The notes under the pieces are model-generated. The model saw only the letters and a program-made list of their open reading frames with translations, had not been told where the DNA came from and did not search any database. 64,000 nt of DNA. Source: Antedon mediterranea (lineage: Eukaryota; Echinodermata; Crinoidea; Comatulida; Antedonidae). The stretch lies in NCBI RefSeq assembly GCF_964355755.1, contig NC_092680.1, positions 12,377,001 to 12,441,000 on the forward strand, read 5' to 3'. Below, one piece after another: positions 1 through 11,458 of the stretch (position 1 is the stretch's first letter; the number at the start of each line of letters is the position of its first letter). Both the position numbers and the translations under genes were made by a program.

Positions 1-94
1 ATGTAACCGGCTTCGATTGGCTGTGCTTGACGTAAGATGGGAGGATAAAAAAGGATACACTTTGGTTGAACAGCTACATGTTCTGTATATCATA

Positions 95-385
95 TTGGAA
101 GTAAACACAAACGCACGTGGAAAGCAGACTACACTATTACTTAGTGGTATACAAGTGAAACACAAATGCACGTGGAAAGCAGAACTACACTAGTACTTTG
201 TGGTATACCAGTGAAACACGAACGCACGTGGAAAGCAGACCACACTAGTACTTAGTGGTATATAAGCAGACCAAACTATTACTTAGTGTTATACCAGTGA
301 GACACGAACGCACGTGGAAAGCCGCGAACTACACTAGTAGTGGTATACCAGTGGAAGTAAACACAAACGCACTTGGAAGACAGGA
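95..385. repeat. Minisatellite, unit about 58 bp
   Basis: About five imperfect head-to-tail copies of a unit containing AACGCACGTGGAAAGCAG followed by ACTACACTAGTACTTAGTGG and a TATACCAGTGA junction. Copies begin near 104, 162, 218, 302 and 363; the last is truncated. One copy contains an internal partial duplication around 265-300. No gene signal is associated with it. Confidence 0.8.
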
Positions 386-1790
386 CTACTAAAAGACAAA
401 CATGGCAAGTATAATATTTATTGTATCTACTGATCTTGGTTCGCATAATTGTAAACAAACTCACTTATTACTAATATCATTAGGCCTACTTACTTAAATC
501 ACAAATACAATGTTATGCCTAACGTATACTTTACGGTCTGTGATACGTATTACTGTGACATACTTAATTAAGTATGCCCTTACCGCGTACTTTATGATAT
601 TAGCAGTAGTAGACCAATTAATTTGATTAGTTCATAATGCGTCGATCAATGTATACAAAAAGTGGTCACTAAAAATTAGGAAAAAGGAAAATTACAATTA
701 CGCGTTTTAAACGCACGAGGACTAGATGTATGTTATAGGAAAAGGCAACTTATAACAAGCGAGTGTTCTAATATGCTACACCTACGTAAAATGATAGGTT
801 TCATAGTAGAGAATTTTTCTTTTTGTTGATCGAATCGATCGAAAGTTACTAAAAATTGTACTTACTTCAACGTTTCACAAACATTCAATTGATCTTGGTT
901 ACAGTCTGGTCAATACGTCTCATCAAAACGTTGGTGTAAGAACCATTTTCAGTACTTTTCGATCGACAAAATAGAAAAATTCCTTCTATAATAATAGGAT
1001 CCAAATGATTTTTTGTCCAAAACAGTGTTAATATTGTTCTAAGCTACCAATTTGCATGACGAAAATGCATGTAGAGTGTCCGCTTCTCTCGTTATTAGTA
1101 AACTGATTGTACTCGTTAATAACTATAGCCCACTTCTACAACACTTCATTGTATTCTAATCCTTTTCTATATTAATTTCTGTTCTAAGAGACACGTTGTC
1201 TATGTCTGACGTTTTCCTTATTTTTATTTAACAAGAAGATATTAGTTAATGTTGTAGTATTGAATTGTCGAATTGACATTATAACCATATTAGGCAAATC
1301 CATTGAGCAAACAATTTACTTCCTTTTACATTGGAAAAAACGTAAATACGTATTACAAGAACGTGTTTACAGCTTGAAATATCTTAATATAATCTTCCGC
1401 ACGAGTTTACATAAAACGGTCGAGGCAGTTCAGATTTAGATGTTTATGTTTCTCTACTTTGAAGCAGCAATATAATAACATAAAAATGAATTGTGATTAC
1501 AGCGTTGTTATAAACAAAAAATAATTATCCTTGGAATATTAAGCTGGAGAGGGAAAATTCTAGTTCCATGAATATTTTTACTATAAAATTGAAATAATCC
1601 CAAACAAGATATATTATATTATACTTGTTTTAAATTGCGCATATTGCGGAGCATAATTCTGCGTGGTTCTGTAACTAGATAGTGTATAATGATATTCTTG
1701 TATTGAATATACAGAATTTGAGATTATAATCTTAAAAATTGTTTAACAGTATAGAAGAATTACGTCACCTTTTAAAAGCTAGGGTTTGTT
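386..1790. other. AT-rich intergenic DNA, nothing recognised
   Basis: No open frame of convincing coding character, no RNA gene and no clear transposon end was seen. Several short palindromic or homopolymer runs only. Confidence 0.5.
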
Positions 1791-1797
1791 GCGCCAG

Positions 1798-1805
1798 TAT
1801 AAAGG
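1798..1805 (+). promoter_or_regulatory. Candidate TATA box (weak)
   Basis: TATAAAGG lies in a small GC-rich patch (about 1790-1920) that is unusual in this AT-rich stretch and also contains an inverted CCAAT-type motif (GATTGG near 1896). It sits about 145 bases upstream of the short open exon candidate at 1943. This is positional inference only. Confidence 0.25.
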
Positions 1806-1942
1806 TCTTTCACGCCTGTTGGTACGGTTCCGGTCCGGCGCCGTCAAATAAAATTGAACGTCAATGTTTTGTTTTCACGCGGCTAAGCGCACATTGATTG
1901 GCCGCGTGGGACAATAATTAAATTCATCATTCACAATCAAAC

Positions 1943-1987
1943 ATGAGGATGATCTGCACCTTGTTGAAACAAGAAAGTGATTCTGCG
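1943..1987 (+). CDS. Candidate short first coding exon (unassigned)
   Basis: An ATG opens 15 codons (starting MRMICTLLKQ) that end at GCG followed by GTAATT, an acceptable splice donor, in phase 0. The receptor exon at 14946 also begins in phase 0, so this could be the start exon of that gene, but the intron would be about 13 kb and no transcript evidence exists. The frame is too short to judge coding character. A random ATG-donor pair is the main alternative. Confidence 0.15.
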
Positions 1988-2099
1988 GTAATTTTTGTTT
2001 ATTTCAATTTTTTTTGTCGTATTTATATGGTTTTGGTTTTATTTGTAATATCACGTCACGAACTTTCAATATTGATTGAACAAGTTGTACTGTGACTAG

Positions 2100-3114
2100 T
2101 CTTCGACAACACTATTTCCATTCCTGATTTCTCCTCTCCTTGCCTCTCTCCCTTTTGATTTGACTCTTAGATTTTTATTTATTTAATCTTTTTTTTTATT
2201 TATTTTTCTTCTTTTTTTTTACTGTCATTTAGCCTATATTTATATTATATTTTATTTCTGTTAAAAGAAAGTCTTTAAACAGTGATTGGGTTTTGACAAT
2301 CCTGTCTTTTTGTTTCTTTTTTATTTTTATGTATTCTGTTGTAATTGTAATGAGCCGATATTGAATAAATCAAATCAGTCACGTGAATAAATAAAGTTTA
2401 TATATATATACCTAACATAATATTGCATTTTAACTGCATGTTAAATAGAAATACATATGATAGCTGACCTATCATGCTTTTTATTTACCGGTTCGGTTCG
2501 TCACCGCCAAAGTAGCGAATGCCTACTTATGCCCATAACACAGACGTACTGAGTAAACAACTAATTCCTAGAATGTATGTCAACAACAAATTACATTATA
2601 TCGCTTCGTAACATTATTATACCATGTTACATGTTAATGACATCCAATTCCTAATAGAATGTCTGTCGGGGTTGTTTCTCATAAGTAGGCCTATAATATA
2701 CACCTGCAGCCATCATAATAAACACCATGTGTGTGTCCGGTATGAACATACAATATATTCTTTAAAAAATTCTTTTCTAATAAATATGAATAACTTAATT
2801 GGTCCGGTGAGCACACGATGCCAACTGTTTTCAATTTACATAGACAGATTATACACGTAACCTCGAAATAATAATAGTACTTATTCTATTTTGAGAATTC
2901 CTAGAACGGTAATGGAAGCAATAGTAATAACTTTGAACCAACTTAATAATTAGTATTATTAGACGAATATCCTGCGTGTAGTAGGCCTACATACATGCGA
3001 TTGTTTGAATGCAGCCCAAATAATAACATACTTTGTTCCTACATCCAGATCGCTTCGTGGTCCTTGATTTCTAAAGCAACACTGAATGTGCCGTTTTAAT
3101 AACTAAACTATACC
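2100..3114. other. Intergenic, T-rich tract and TA microsatellite
   Basis: Contains a T-rich polypyrimidine stretch (about 2150-2260) and a short TA run at 2400-2410. No gene was recognised; a 78-codon open frame at 2624-2860 has no domain or splice context. Confidence 0.45.
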
Positions 3115-3695
3115 TTTACAAAGCACATTCACAAAAGGTACACAGTTATTGATATCCAATTGTGTATAGCTGTCACTAGGTAGACCTTAACTGACTATTG
3201 ACAGTCATCAATATATCGAGTCTAGGCTAATAATGTTAACAATATGTATATAACGCGTTCCACAAATTTCGTCTCAATGCGTTAAATATTAGTAACAAGT
3301 TTTTTTTTCTAGTGGAACCAGTGTTATAGCTCTTTGGGCTGATTTAGTATCTCCGGACACACTAAACTATTATGCCTATCATGCATTGGAATACCGGTAT
3401 TGCTTTGTGTGAATAAAATTAACTATATTTCCGTCTCAATGTGTATTACTGTATATACCTTTAATTCGTGTTAACCTTGTCAAGAAGTTCATATATGTAA
3501 TGCATAATGTAAATGTATTAATAAATCTCCCTCCAGAGACAGGTATAAAATGTATTAACAGTATTTAACATAGACACGATATCTAGATGACTGTCAATAG
3601 TCAGTTAATATCTACCTAGTGACAGCCTCAAATGAACTACATCATGATGCATTAATTAATTCTACTGATGATCAGTTAAACAGAATGTGCTTTGT
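3115..3695. mobile_element. Foldback (inverted-repeat) element, about 0.58 kb
   Basis: The left arm (3115-3225) reappears inverted at 3570-3695. Shared blocks include TGTCACTAGGTAGA with AACTGACTATTGACAGTCAT, and the outer CAAAGCACATTC / GAATGTGCTTTG. Spacer about 345 bp. Probably a non-autonomous DNA transposon. Exact ends and a target duplication could not be fixed. Confidence 0.55.
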
Positions 3696-3879
3696 CATAA
3701 TGACAACGACAACGACAACGACAAGTATAATATGAATTAACAATCAGCAGATCATTACAAACATGTCAGATTTGTAACATTTAAAAATTGCAGAATATAT
3801 ACCAGTAGGCCTACCTTAATAATACATGCAAGCCTTTTAAACTTAAATTCAATAGACATAGCCAAACCAGCTGTGTATT

Positions 3880-4275
3880 TTAGCTATATCTGCATATTGA
3901 TTTAAAATGAACACAGTGTTCGCCAGAGCACTGCCCTAGATCGCGTTCACATGACATAAATGTCCAAGTATTAACCGTTTATTCGGACCCAGATCAGAAA
4001 ATATGCCTTTGTGTTTTAACTATATAGGCCTATGCATATTGATTTATAATAAACATTTGCGTTCACATGATATACATTTGTAAGTATTAACCGTTTATTC
4101 GGACCCAGATAGTACTATTATATGCCTTTGTATTTTAACTATACCTGCATATTGATTTAAAATGAACACAGTGTTCGGTAAAGAGCATTGCCCTACATTG
4201 CGTTTACACGACATAAATTTGCAATATTAACCGTTTATTATTCAACCCCAGATCAGAAAATATCTGGCTTTGTTT
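3880..4275. repeat. Tandem repeat, three copies of about 130 bp
   Basis: Three diverged copies share GCATATTGATTTA, ACACAGTGTTCG, CGTTCACATGA and TATTAACCGTTTATTCGGAC. The middle copy lacks part of the ACACAGTGTTC block. No coding potential. Confidence 0.75.
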
Positions 4276-4695
4276 TTCAAATGAACCTTTTGGTTATTGG
4301 CAGATAAAATAGTACTATGTATAAAAGTAATTAATGTCGGTAGGTTTATGTTGTGCTATTCTTGGGCTATATAACCTGAATTATGAGACATGTCCTATTA
4401 CAGAGCAGACATCGAGGCCCCGTAAGAAACGTCACTGGTTGCATACACATCGTAAACTCATGTTCCAATATTCAATATTTGGTCAATAAAAAGAAACGAA
4501 TATTGAAAATAATATAGATCATTTATGTAGTGTTTATTAATATGCCTCGTATATCTAGAATGAATGTCTTGTTTAGTAATTACAAAAAACGAACATCATT
4601 GTCCTATATTGAGTCACTGTTTTATCACACATTCTTCATATCATTATCATCGTTATTATCAGTATCTTTACGTAATAATGATTATGATCACACAG

Positions 4696-4890
4696 CTTGG
4701 TTCCTACTGACGCACCAGCGTATGCGGGTCGCACGAACAAATCGGGTCGTGACCAATCAATGGATCACCCCTCCCCCCTACGTCATTGTATTAGTGTCTA
4801 TCACTTCGCGTTGTGCCTACGTCGTTACGTTGTTTCAACGTCGTTACGTCGTGCATACGTCGTTACGTTGTGCCTACGACGTTAAAGCGT
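4696..4890. mobile_element. Fragment related to the GGTTCCCACTAG MITE family
   Basis: AGCTTGGTTCCTACT near 4695 is followed by GACGCACCAGCG and later by many CGTTACGT/TGCGTT words, the compositional signature of this family. The fragment abuts a full copy on its right. Confidence 0.5.
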
Positions 4891-5058
4891 GGTTCCCACT
4901 AGCGACGCAACACAAGGACGTAACGCAACGCAAGTGAATTGATCAATCACAAGCGATGGCTTATTCGCTTGTGATTGCTAACTGTCTATACTTCGCTTGC
5001 CATTGGTTAAAACGCTTGCGTTGCGTTTACGTCTTTGCGTTACGTTCTAGTGGGAACC
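4891..5058. mobile_element. MITE, GGTTCCCACTAG family, full copy
   Basis: Starts GGTTCCCACTAGCGACGC and ends CTAGTGGGAACC: terminal inverted repeats rich in ACGCAACGC words around a core containing TTGTGATTG. The element is almost completely self-complementary, so single strands would fold into one long hairpin. The copy at 7094-7262 is the same sequence in the opposite orientation. Superfamily not determined. Confidence 0.75.
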
Positions 5059-5092
5059 AAGCTTTACGTTCTAGTGGGAACCAAGCTTTAAG

Positions 5093-5300
5093 CGTGGTTC
5101 CCCTAAAGCGTAATCACAAGTGGGAACCGACGACGCAATAGTGCTGCAAACGTCGCAGGTTTAATTTCACGTAGGCGGGGGCAAACATAATTATTGGAAG
5201 GGCATTTGCTTACGTTGCGTAGATTGCGTTACGTTGCGCCGCTAGTGGGAACAAAGCTTTCTGTTGTGCCTACGTCATTGCGTTATGTCTAAGTGGGAAT
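5093..5300. mobile_element. Second module of the GGTTCCCACTAG family
   Basis: Contains a module (ACGACGCAATAGTG, TTCACGTAGGCGGGGGCAAA, ATTATTGGAAGGGCATTT) that is found inverted at 7263-7400. Here it lies to the right of the palindromic module; when 7094-7400 is reverse-complemented it lies to the left, so the two modules move or recombine separately. Confidence 0.55.
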
Positions 5301-6477
5301 GAATCCTTAATATTGTATCCCTTTCATTCAATCAATAATAATTATTATCTTAGACATTGAAAAGGTTTGGCAACTCCATCAATTTGTCACCGGAAGATGA
5401 TGACAAATGAGTATAAAAAAGATGCAGTATCTGTTTCTCAAAAAATAGTGAGACATTTTTGTCATTTTGTTCTAGTTAGATTCTATTTTATGATATACAC
5501 CAGCTTAAAATCAGGTACGCATCCATTAATGCTATAATTTGAATTGATTGTCTTACCTATGAGTGATTCAATCGCAGATGCCTCAGCCAATCAAAACACG
5601 AGACAACATTATAGTATACTGTATCGATGTTGCAAACAATATTATTGTATTGAAACTGTTCGTTACAAGTACGTACGAATTTTAGGTGAATAGTATGTCG
5701 GCGAAGTGGCGTTCGGCAAAACGTCCCGTCGCCAAGTTTTAGATATTGAATATGATTTTATCCCAGACGTCCATGGCGAGGAAGCCCACTGAGCGAGAGC
5801 TCATACAAATTCAATAAAGTTTGCTTTATAATTTATGTAAATTTATGCAGTAAAATATTGTCTGACAAAAATAGGGCCGCATGTAGCTTATCCAGGGCCG
5901 CGTGGAGATATTACGACGGACGCTCCAGTTTGAGACCCACAAGTTAGGTCTATTATATTGTTTGAAGGTTTCAATGACAGTAGTAGGTAGTGTATCGCAA
6001 ACTTATGTCAATGCTCGATTACTGTCAAAACAGTGACGTCATATTAGTAACGTGTCTGTCACGGTTTTGAACCTTGCAGTGTTACCATTAAATTGTATTC
6101 AGTTAAACTTTAGTTACTGTCAATGACACTGACGTAGCATTATTTATTTTTCCTACTCTTTTTTTTCCAAAACAATAAGTGCTTCCTCTGTTTGGATTTT
6201 TCCTTCCATCAACACATTCTTATTTCCGATAATTTTGATTTGTGAATTGGTCTAATTGTTTCGAATTTAAATAATAATACTGTAATGTTCATGACGCATA
6301 TTCCAAAAGATGAATTTAAATTATATTGCTATGGAGACAAGGTCATTTTATTAGTTGTTATCACATTCTCATTTTTCATTCTGAAGATAAATTTAAAAAG
6401 AAGAAATGGATATGTTATTACTCCCAAGGGCCGAGAAAGTATGACTACCAACATCAAACGTTATTAACTCAATAATA
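5301..6477. other. Intergenic, nothing recognised
   Basis: No supportable gene. The 60-codon frame at 6285-6467 starts with an ATG but shows no domain, splice context or compositional bias. Confidence 0.45.
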
Positions 6478-7080
6478 AACAAGAAATATTTCTTACAAAA
6501 AACGCTGCTCGCTTATTGAAAAATATTTTTTATTTCAAATGTTTTTGAATGTGTCATTTTATTGTCACATAATAGTTTTTGACCTGAAAAAAAATGTAAT
6601 TGAAAGCAACAAATACTTAAATGGTTTTTTGGTTTCTTTTCTCTTTTTATGTGGATAAATATTATTTTTTTGTTACAGAAGTGAATACTCAATTTCTGTC
6701 ACTTTAGTTAATTTTATTGCTAAGGTCACTTCATCACCCTAGATATTTCAAGTGTGAAGTATCCTATTACAAACACAAACTTTAATGGACTGTTTCGATA
6801 ATAATTCAATGAATATCTGACAGTGAATCACAGTCAAAAGTCATAGATACCAGAAATGCTTTGGGATTTGTAATTTTAGTATGACATGTCCTAATAGACT
6901 CTTTTCCCAGACGTTTTTGGGGTGTACAGTAGCAGCTGAAAATCTATAAATTATAGTGGAGTTTCCATTTTCTCAAAACTGTCGTCCTTAGAACTATAAC
7001 TTCTGCTTGCTTTAGCTTCTGATTGAGTAGTCCTAATGGGACGTAGCGGGCTAGAGCAGCAGCGTGAAAAAAGCTTGCTT
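6478..7080. repeat. Dispersed repeat, uninterrupted copy of the 30.4-31.9 kb repeat
   Basis: Runs from AACAAGAAATATTTCTTAC through AAAACGCTGCTCGCTTATT to TTCCCAGACGTTTTTGG and AGCGGGCTAGAGCAGCAG. The same landmarks occur in reverse orientation and order at 30430-31915, where the copy is split by a roughly 1-kb insertion. A third, partial copy is at about 37080-37200. Family unknown; probably a DNA transposon or an old retroposon. Confidence 0.65.
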
Positions 7081-7093
7081 CCTAAAGCTTAAT

Positions 7094-7262
7094 GGTTCCC
7101 ACTAGAACGTAACGCAATGACGTAAACGCAACGCAAGCGTTTTAACCAATGACAAGCGAAGTTATAGACAGTTAGCAATCACAAGCGAATAAGCCATCGC
7201 TTGTGATTGGTCAATTCACTTGCGTTGCGTTACGTCCTTGTGTTGCGTCGCTAGTTGGAACC
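7094..7262. mobile_element. MITE, GGTTCCCACTAG family, full copy (inverted)
   Basis: Begins GGTTCCCACTAGAACG and ends CTAGTTGGAACC. It is 169 bp and nearly perfectly palindromic around the ACAAGCGA...TCGCTTGT core, and it is the reverse complement of the copy at 4891-5058. Confidence 0.75.
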
Positions 7263-7400
7263 AGGCTTTAACGCAACCTACGCAACGTAAAAAAATGCCC
7301 TTCCAATAATTGTGTTTGCCCCCGCCTGCGTGAAATCAAACCTGCGATGTTAGCCGCACTATTGCGTCGTCTGTTCCCACTTGTGATTACGCAATACAGC
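7263..7400. mobile_element. Second module of the GGTTCCCACTAG family (inverted)
   Basis: Contains AATGCCCTTCCAATAATT, TTGCCCCCGCCTGCGTGAAA and CACTATTGCGTCGTC, matching 5093-5255 in the opposite orientation. Confidence 0.55.
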
Positions 7401-7717
7401 ACAGCGTCGATACGTAGCTTGCGTTGAGCAAAAAGATGAATGTTATTGTAGGAAAGATTTTATAAAGAAGTAAGTTTAATTTATATTTTAGAAAGCCGCA
7501 GAGAATGATGGTATGTGAGTTTGGAGTCCTGGAACTGTGCATAAAATTGAATTGGGTAACACTGGGTACAAGCAAACGTAAACAGCTTTCGATAACAATC
7601 ATCATCGAATGATTTATAACATTCTTCCGTGATGTGACACAGCGGTGGTAAATCAACGCCCACTACCTGCACGTCTTCACTCATTAGAAAGACATGGAAC
7701 ATTAATAAAGTGCGGTT

Positions 7718-7718
<1 letters not shown>

Positions 7719-7748
<30 letters not shown>

Positions 7749-7830
7749 CTGAAACATTGATAAAGCGCAGTTTTGAAGAAAGAAAAAAGGAAATAGAGGA
7801 AGAAAGAAAGAAAGGTACTGCTACTGCTGC
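7719..7830. repeat. GAAA microsatellite
   Basis: Runs of GAAA near 7720-7747 and again near 7777-7815, interrupted by ACTGAAACATTGATAAAGCG, a near-repeat of the sequence just upstream (GGAACATTAATAAAGTGCGG). Confidence 0.8.
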
Positions 7831-7947
7831 TTTTGGACGTATTGACATGCCTAGCACGTAAGCCATGTTAGAACGTGTTTATGAAGTTAACGGTCACGCC
7901 AACGAACATGTCGCTGTCTTTAAAATGAATTGTAATATATTACTTTA

Positions 7948-8933
7948 GGGTATGTTTAGACCTACGGAGTTATGCTTTCGTATCACAGCCAAGGTCATAT
8001 TTTAATGAGCGTCGTAAGAGCAAAGTGTTCAGATTCATTGCAACGAAGTTGCGTTACAAACGGATATGATGTCACTCGCTGGCGATTAACCAAACTCTAA
8101 CACACGCATAGACCTTCGTTGTTATTAAAAGTAGTAGTGGTTGGTTTAGGAGTTACAGGCCTAGACCGAACACTTGGGCTCGGTATTATGATTGGTTGTC
8201 AGGCATACCAACCAGCCGATCGTTTTGGGGTTTGGGTTTATATTTGGTCTATGACCTAAAATATCATTTATGGCAGAAAAATGTTCAAATCCCGTACTTG
8301 CACCGGCTCCAGATTTATTTACTCGGTCTTTCGCCGCTTTATATGACGACCCCTTCAATTTCGTTTGGATATTAAATCCTTCTTTATGAGGATGGCCCAT
8401 CTGCTAACGTGTCCGCCATCTCGTTGAACACAGACATCTTGTTGTCGGTGCTTTTACGCCAGTTTTTCACTTCCAACCGATCTCTGAACTCAGGGCTTCC
8501 CCACAATGAAATAAGGTATTTTACTTCGGTTTCTCGCCAATGCACACGCTTCGATGACATTTTAAATTAATTAATATAGATAATATTAATAATAATACTG
8601 TATAGTGTAACAACAAAAGGTATGATTTTTTCGCACGTTCACCGATCACAACAAATGGATCAGCTTGGCTATACGATGAGGAGCACATGTCACGATGTGA
8701 TGTGGCGAATATTGTAATTTGATTGGCTAGATATCTAACCTAGGTCATATTCATCGATGCGTGACTTTCGTATTGTAAGCGACGTCCACTAAACTCATAC
8801 CTTGAGCTTTCGTAGCGTACGAAATATCAGTGTCGTACGAGGTGGCTTCCACTAATCTTTTCCTGGTTCAGACCTATGGACTTGTACGCCGCGTACAATA
8901 CGAAAGCATATCTCCGTAGGTCTGAACAGGCCC
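7948..8933. mobile_element. PIF/Harbinger-type DNA transposon, 986 bp
   Basis: The ends are inverted repeats of about 36 bp (left GGGTATGTTTAGACCTACGG; right reads GGGCCTGTTCAGACCTACGG in reverse complement) and are flanked by direct TTA at 7945-7947 and 8934-8936. A 3-bp TWA target duplication is the hallmark of PIF/Harbinger. The cargo is one broken minus-strand gene with a Myb/SANT-like domain, the usual second protein of this superfamily. The catalytic transposase gene is absent, so this copy is non-autonomous. Confidence 0.85.
8161..8560 (-). pseudogene. Myb/SANT-like DNA-binding protein of a Harbinger element, frameshifted
   Basis: The minus strand opens at ATG 8560 with MSSKRVHWRETEVKYLISLW, a typical start of the trihelix Myb/SANT-like domain of Harbinger-encoded DNA-binding proteins. 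The frame stops soon after MADTLADGPSS, about 8390. The continuation lies in another frame from about 8400 (TKLKGSSYKAAKDRVNKSG, then a DILGHRP motif) and ends at 8161. One frameshift therefore separates the first and last parts of the domain. In complete elements this protein binds transposon ends and helps import the transposase into the nucleus. Here it is a relic. Confidence 0.75.
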
Positions 8934-9216
8934 TTATTAATTGATAAATAAAAATTGATTGGAAATAATAATAATACCGCTGCATTATAAATTAGTAATT
9001 GAAATGATATGTTTTTATGTCGTCACGTCAATGCGTACGCGTACGTAATAAATAAGGTTAATTTATCGGTTTCACATATGAATAATCTTCATGGCAACAC
9101 TTAATTTAATTTTGAAATTGTTTGCAGTTGGTCTTTCCTTACATAGTATATATGTGTTTGTTTTTAAATTTGGCAGAAATTTGAATTATAAATTATTATA
9201 GGCCTAGTCGTCGTTA

Positions 9217-9371
9217 AGCTCTGTCTACACTATCAAACTAGTTTGACAAAAAGAGTGTGATGTGCCTAAATATGGTAGTGATATACCCAAATATGATATG
9301 ACATCATCATGTCCATATATGGGCACATCACATTTGTTTGTCACATAAAGTTTGATAGTGTAGCCAGAGCT
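9217..9371. mobile_element. MITE, AGCTCTGTCTACACTATC family, copy 1
   Basis: Terminal inverted repeats AGCTCTGTCTACACTATCAA and its complement (one mismatch) bound 155 bp. Direct TTA flanks lie at 9214-9216 and 9372-9374, suggesting PIF/Harbinger-type mobilisation. The interior is built of short motifs (ATGTGCCTAAATATGGTAG, TGATATGACATCATCATG) that partly pair with each other. Confidence 0.8.
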
Positions 9372-9384
9372 TTAGACATCGCGC

Positions 9385-9440
9385 AAGCAGTGTAGATGCG
9401 TATGCAGTGTAGATGCGCAAGCAGTGTAGATGCGTATGTG
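9385..9440. repeat. Short tandem repeat GCAGTGTAGATGCG
   Basis: Four copies of a GCAGTGTAGATGCG(C/T)A unit of 15-17 bp, directly after the MITE at 9217-9371. Confidence 0.75.
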
Positions 9441-10900
9441 AAAAGTTTCTTTTTGAATACAAACAGAACAATATATTTACCTTTGACGTCAAAATCTCCT
9501 AGGATATGTCACTTAATTGTTTTTATAAGGTAAATATTATCTATAAAAAATGTAATGGAAACATTTTATGTATATTATTTTAATGATCATCTGAAGACAT
9601 TTTTATTTTTAATACCAATTTTTATTCTAGAGAAACTGGGTTAAGATGTCATTTACTATTCTCCTAAATTAAGATAGGTCTTAAAAAGAAAGTTGACATT
9701 CACTGGCTGTAACTTTTGACTTTGATAATAAAACTAATATCTATCTTCAACGTTTTTACTCTTTGGAATCCAATACAAGTGCACAGTGTTGGTTAGCTGT
9801 ACTTTCGCACGCATGCGTATAGATTTCTGAATTTTTAAACCGCAGTAACCACGGACATCGAAACTTACGCCATAAAAAGGAGTTTCAGAGTTATTTTTAG
9901 GTGAAGATTATTTGCCACAATCAGTTTTTACAGCGATTTACATGTAAGACGTGTGGCGCATTGTGTTGGATCGACTACTACTGCTTATATACTTAGGCAA
10001 GATACTTTACTTACGTTTGCTTCTCTCCGCCCAGGTGTATAAATGGGAACCCGGTTAGATCAAGATACAACTTTGCGCTGATTACTAGCTGCATTATTGA
10101 TTTTTAAAAATGACTGGGGTAATAATGTTCAGCGCTTAGAGGTTTCACAACATTAGGCGCTATATAAATCCATGATATTTATTATTAATTATTATTATTA
10201 TGATGGGTGGAGAAGCCCTGCCCTGGCTCTGCGCATTCTAGCTTTACTACTTGAAAACACGTAATGATTTATTTAATTCATATCATGCATGTAGGTATTT
10301 ATACCCCCACATGCATTATGCATTCATTTCATTCCAATGATTGCTCAACAATCCCATGGAAGATTTCTGGTTACATCCGGGACCTGTCTCTAACTAGGAA
10401 ACCAAATCACACAGTATTATAGTGTAGACATGCTTTTATTTACAACAGTGCCATCCCAATTGCCTGTTTCCAGGTCTCGTAATTGGTGCGTCACGTTTGC
10501 TTTGGGATGTGTGTGCGGTGAAATATATCAGTAATACGAACAATACCGATACTATATTATACCAGAAGTTCCAATGCATAATTTCAGATAAAATTATATG
10601 AGTTGTATACTTTAAATAAAGAGACAATGTGTCGTATTCGTTCCTTTATAATATGGAGTTCGTATTTTTTATCTAAAATATCATGTTATTGATATTGGTA
10701 TACCTATACTTTCCGAGGCGCATTTGGTGTCGATTCTTTGCCAAGAGTAGGAGGGTTTGTCCTGTCACATTATCGTAATATCATGATCGAAATCCCAAAA
10801 AGCATAACCAGGTGATGTTAGAAAGTAATGTAGCCTTGCCTCTGTACGAATCACTACACTATCAGTGTAATTTTAAGCATCGGCGCGTTCCACCTACGAA
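9441..10900. other. Intergenic, possible SINE/LINE tail at about 10085-10200
   Basis: No gene recognised. Around 10120-10200, GCGCTTAGAGG ... AGGCGCTATATAAATCC followed by an ATT/TATT run resembles the 3' tail of marine-invertebrate retroposons; the LINE tail at 34730-34787 has the same AGCGCTATA plus ATT-run layout. Confidence 0.4.
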
Positions 10901-10904
10901 AAGC

Positions 10905-11200
10905 CCAGACAAAACGTAACGTATCAGAAAAACGTAACGTATACGAAAAAAAAGAACGTATATGCAAAAATGTAACGTATACGCAAAAACGTAACGTATG
11001 CGAAAAATGTAACGTAGGCCTATACGAAAAAACGTAATGTATACGCAAAAACGTAACGTATGCGAAAAAATGTAACGTATATGAAAAATTGAACTTATAT
11101 GCAAAAACGTAACGTATACGAAAACATTTAACGTATACGAAAAAATTTAACGCATACGTAAACACGTACTGTATACGCAAAAATGTAATGTATACGCTTC
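10905..11200. repeat. Minisatellite of ACGTAACGTATACGAAAAA units
   Basis: About 15 diverged units of 17-20 bp with consensus ACGTAACGTATACGAAAAA. The period is close to a multiple of three in places, so it produces long spurious frames on the minus strand; these are not genes. Confidence 0.85.
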
Positions 11201-11204
11201 ATAC

Positions 11205-11312
11205 GGCGGCACATGCTGAATTTTACCAATCAGGACGCGATAGAGTAGCAGGGCCAAACTGTTACTTGTGATGTCGACTCACTTGCGTTATGCGTGCGCC
11301 ATTGCGTTGTGT
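11205..11312. mobile_element. GGTTCCCACTAG-type fragment
   Basis: GATGTCGACTCACTTGCGTTATGCGT has the family's TTGCGTT composition but lacks clear ends. Confidence 0.3.
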
Positions 11313-11458
11313 GAGTTTAGTTTGACAAAAAAAAAGTGTGATGTGCCTAAATATGGTGGTGATATGTCTAAATATGGTAGTGATATGACATCATCATGTC
11401 CATATATGGACACATCATATGTTTTTGTCACATCAAGTTTGATAGTGTAGACAGAGCT
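11313..11458. mobile_element. MITE, AGCTCTGTCTACACTATC family, copy 2 (5' end lost)
   Basis: The right end TTTGATAGTGTAGACAGAGCT is intact and followed by TTA. The left terminal repeat is missing and the copy starts inside the element at AGTTTAGTTTGACAAAA. Confidence 0.7.

Noticed and set aside
4530-4937. 135-codon open frame on the + strand
   Set aside because: Its 3' half is the TACGTCGTTACGT repeat of a MITE and the 5' half has no domain; the frame is a by-product of repeat composition.
7481-7702. 73-codon minus-strand frame beginning MFHVFLMSEDVQVVGVDLPP
   Set aside because: Somewhat protein-like, with a clear ATG, but it lies between a MITE module and a GAAA microsatellite, matches no family I recognise and has no splice context. 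Not called a gene.
10854-11180. Two overlapping minus-strand frames of 80-108 codons rich in Phe/Tyr/Val/Arg
   Set aside because: They are translations of the ACGTAACGTATACG minisatellite.
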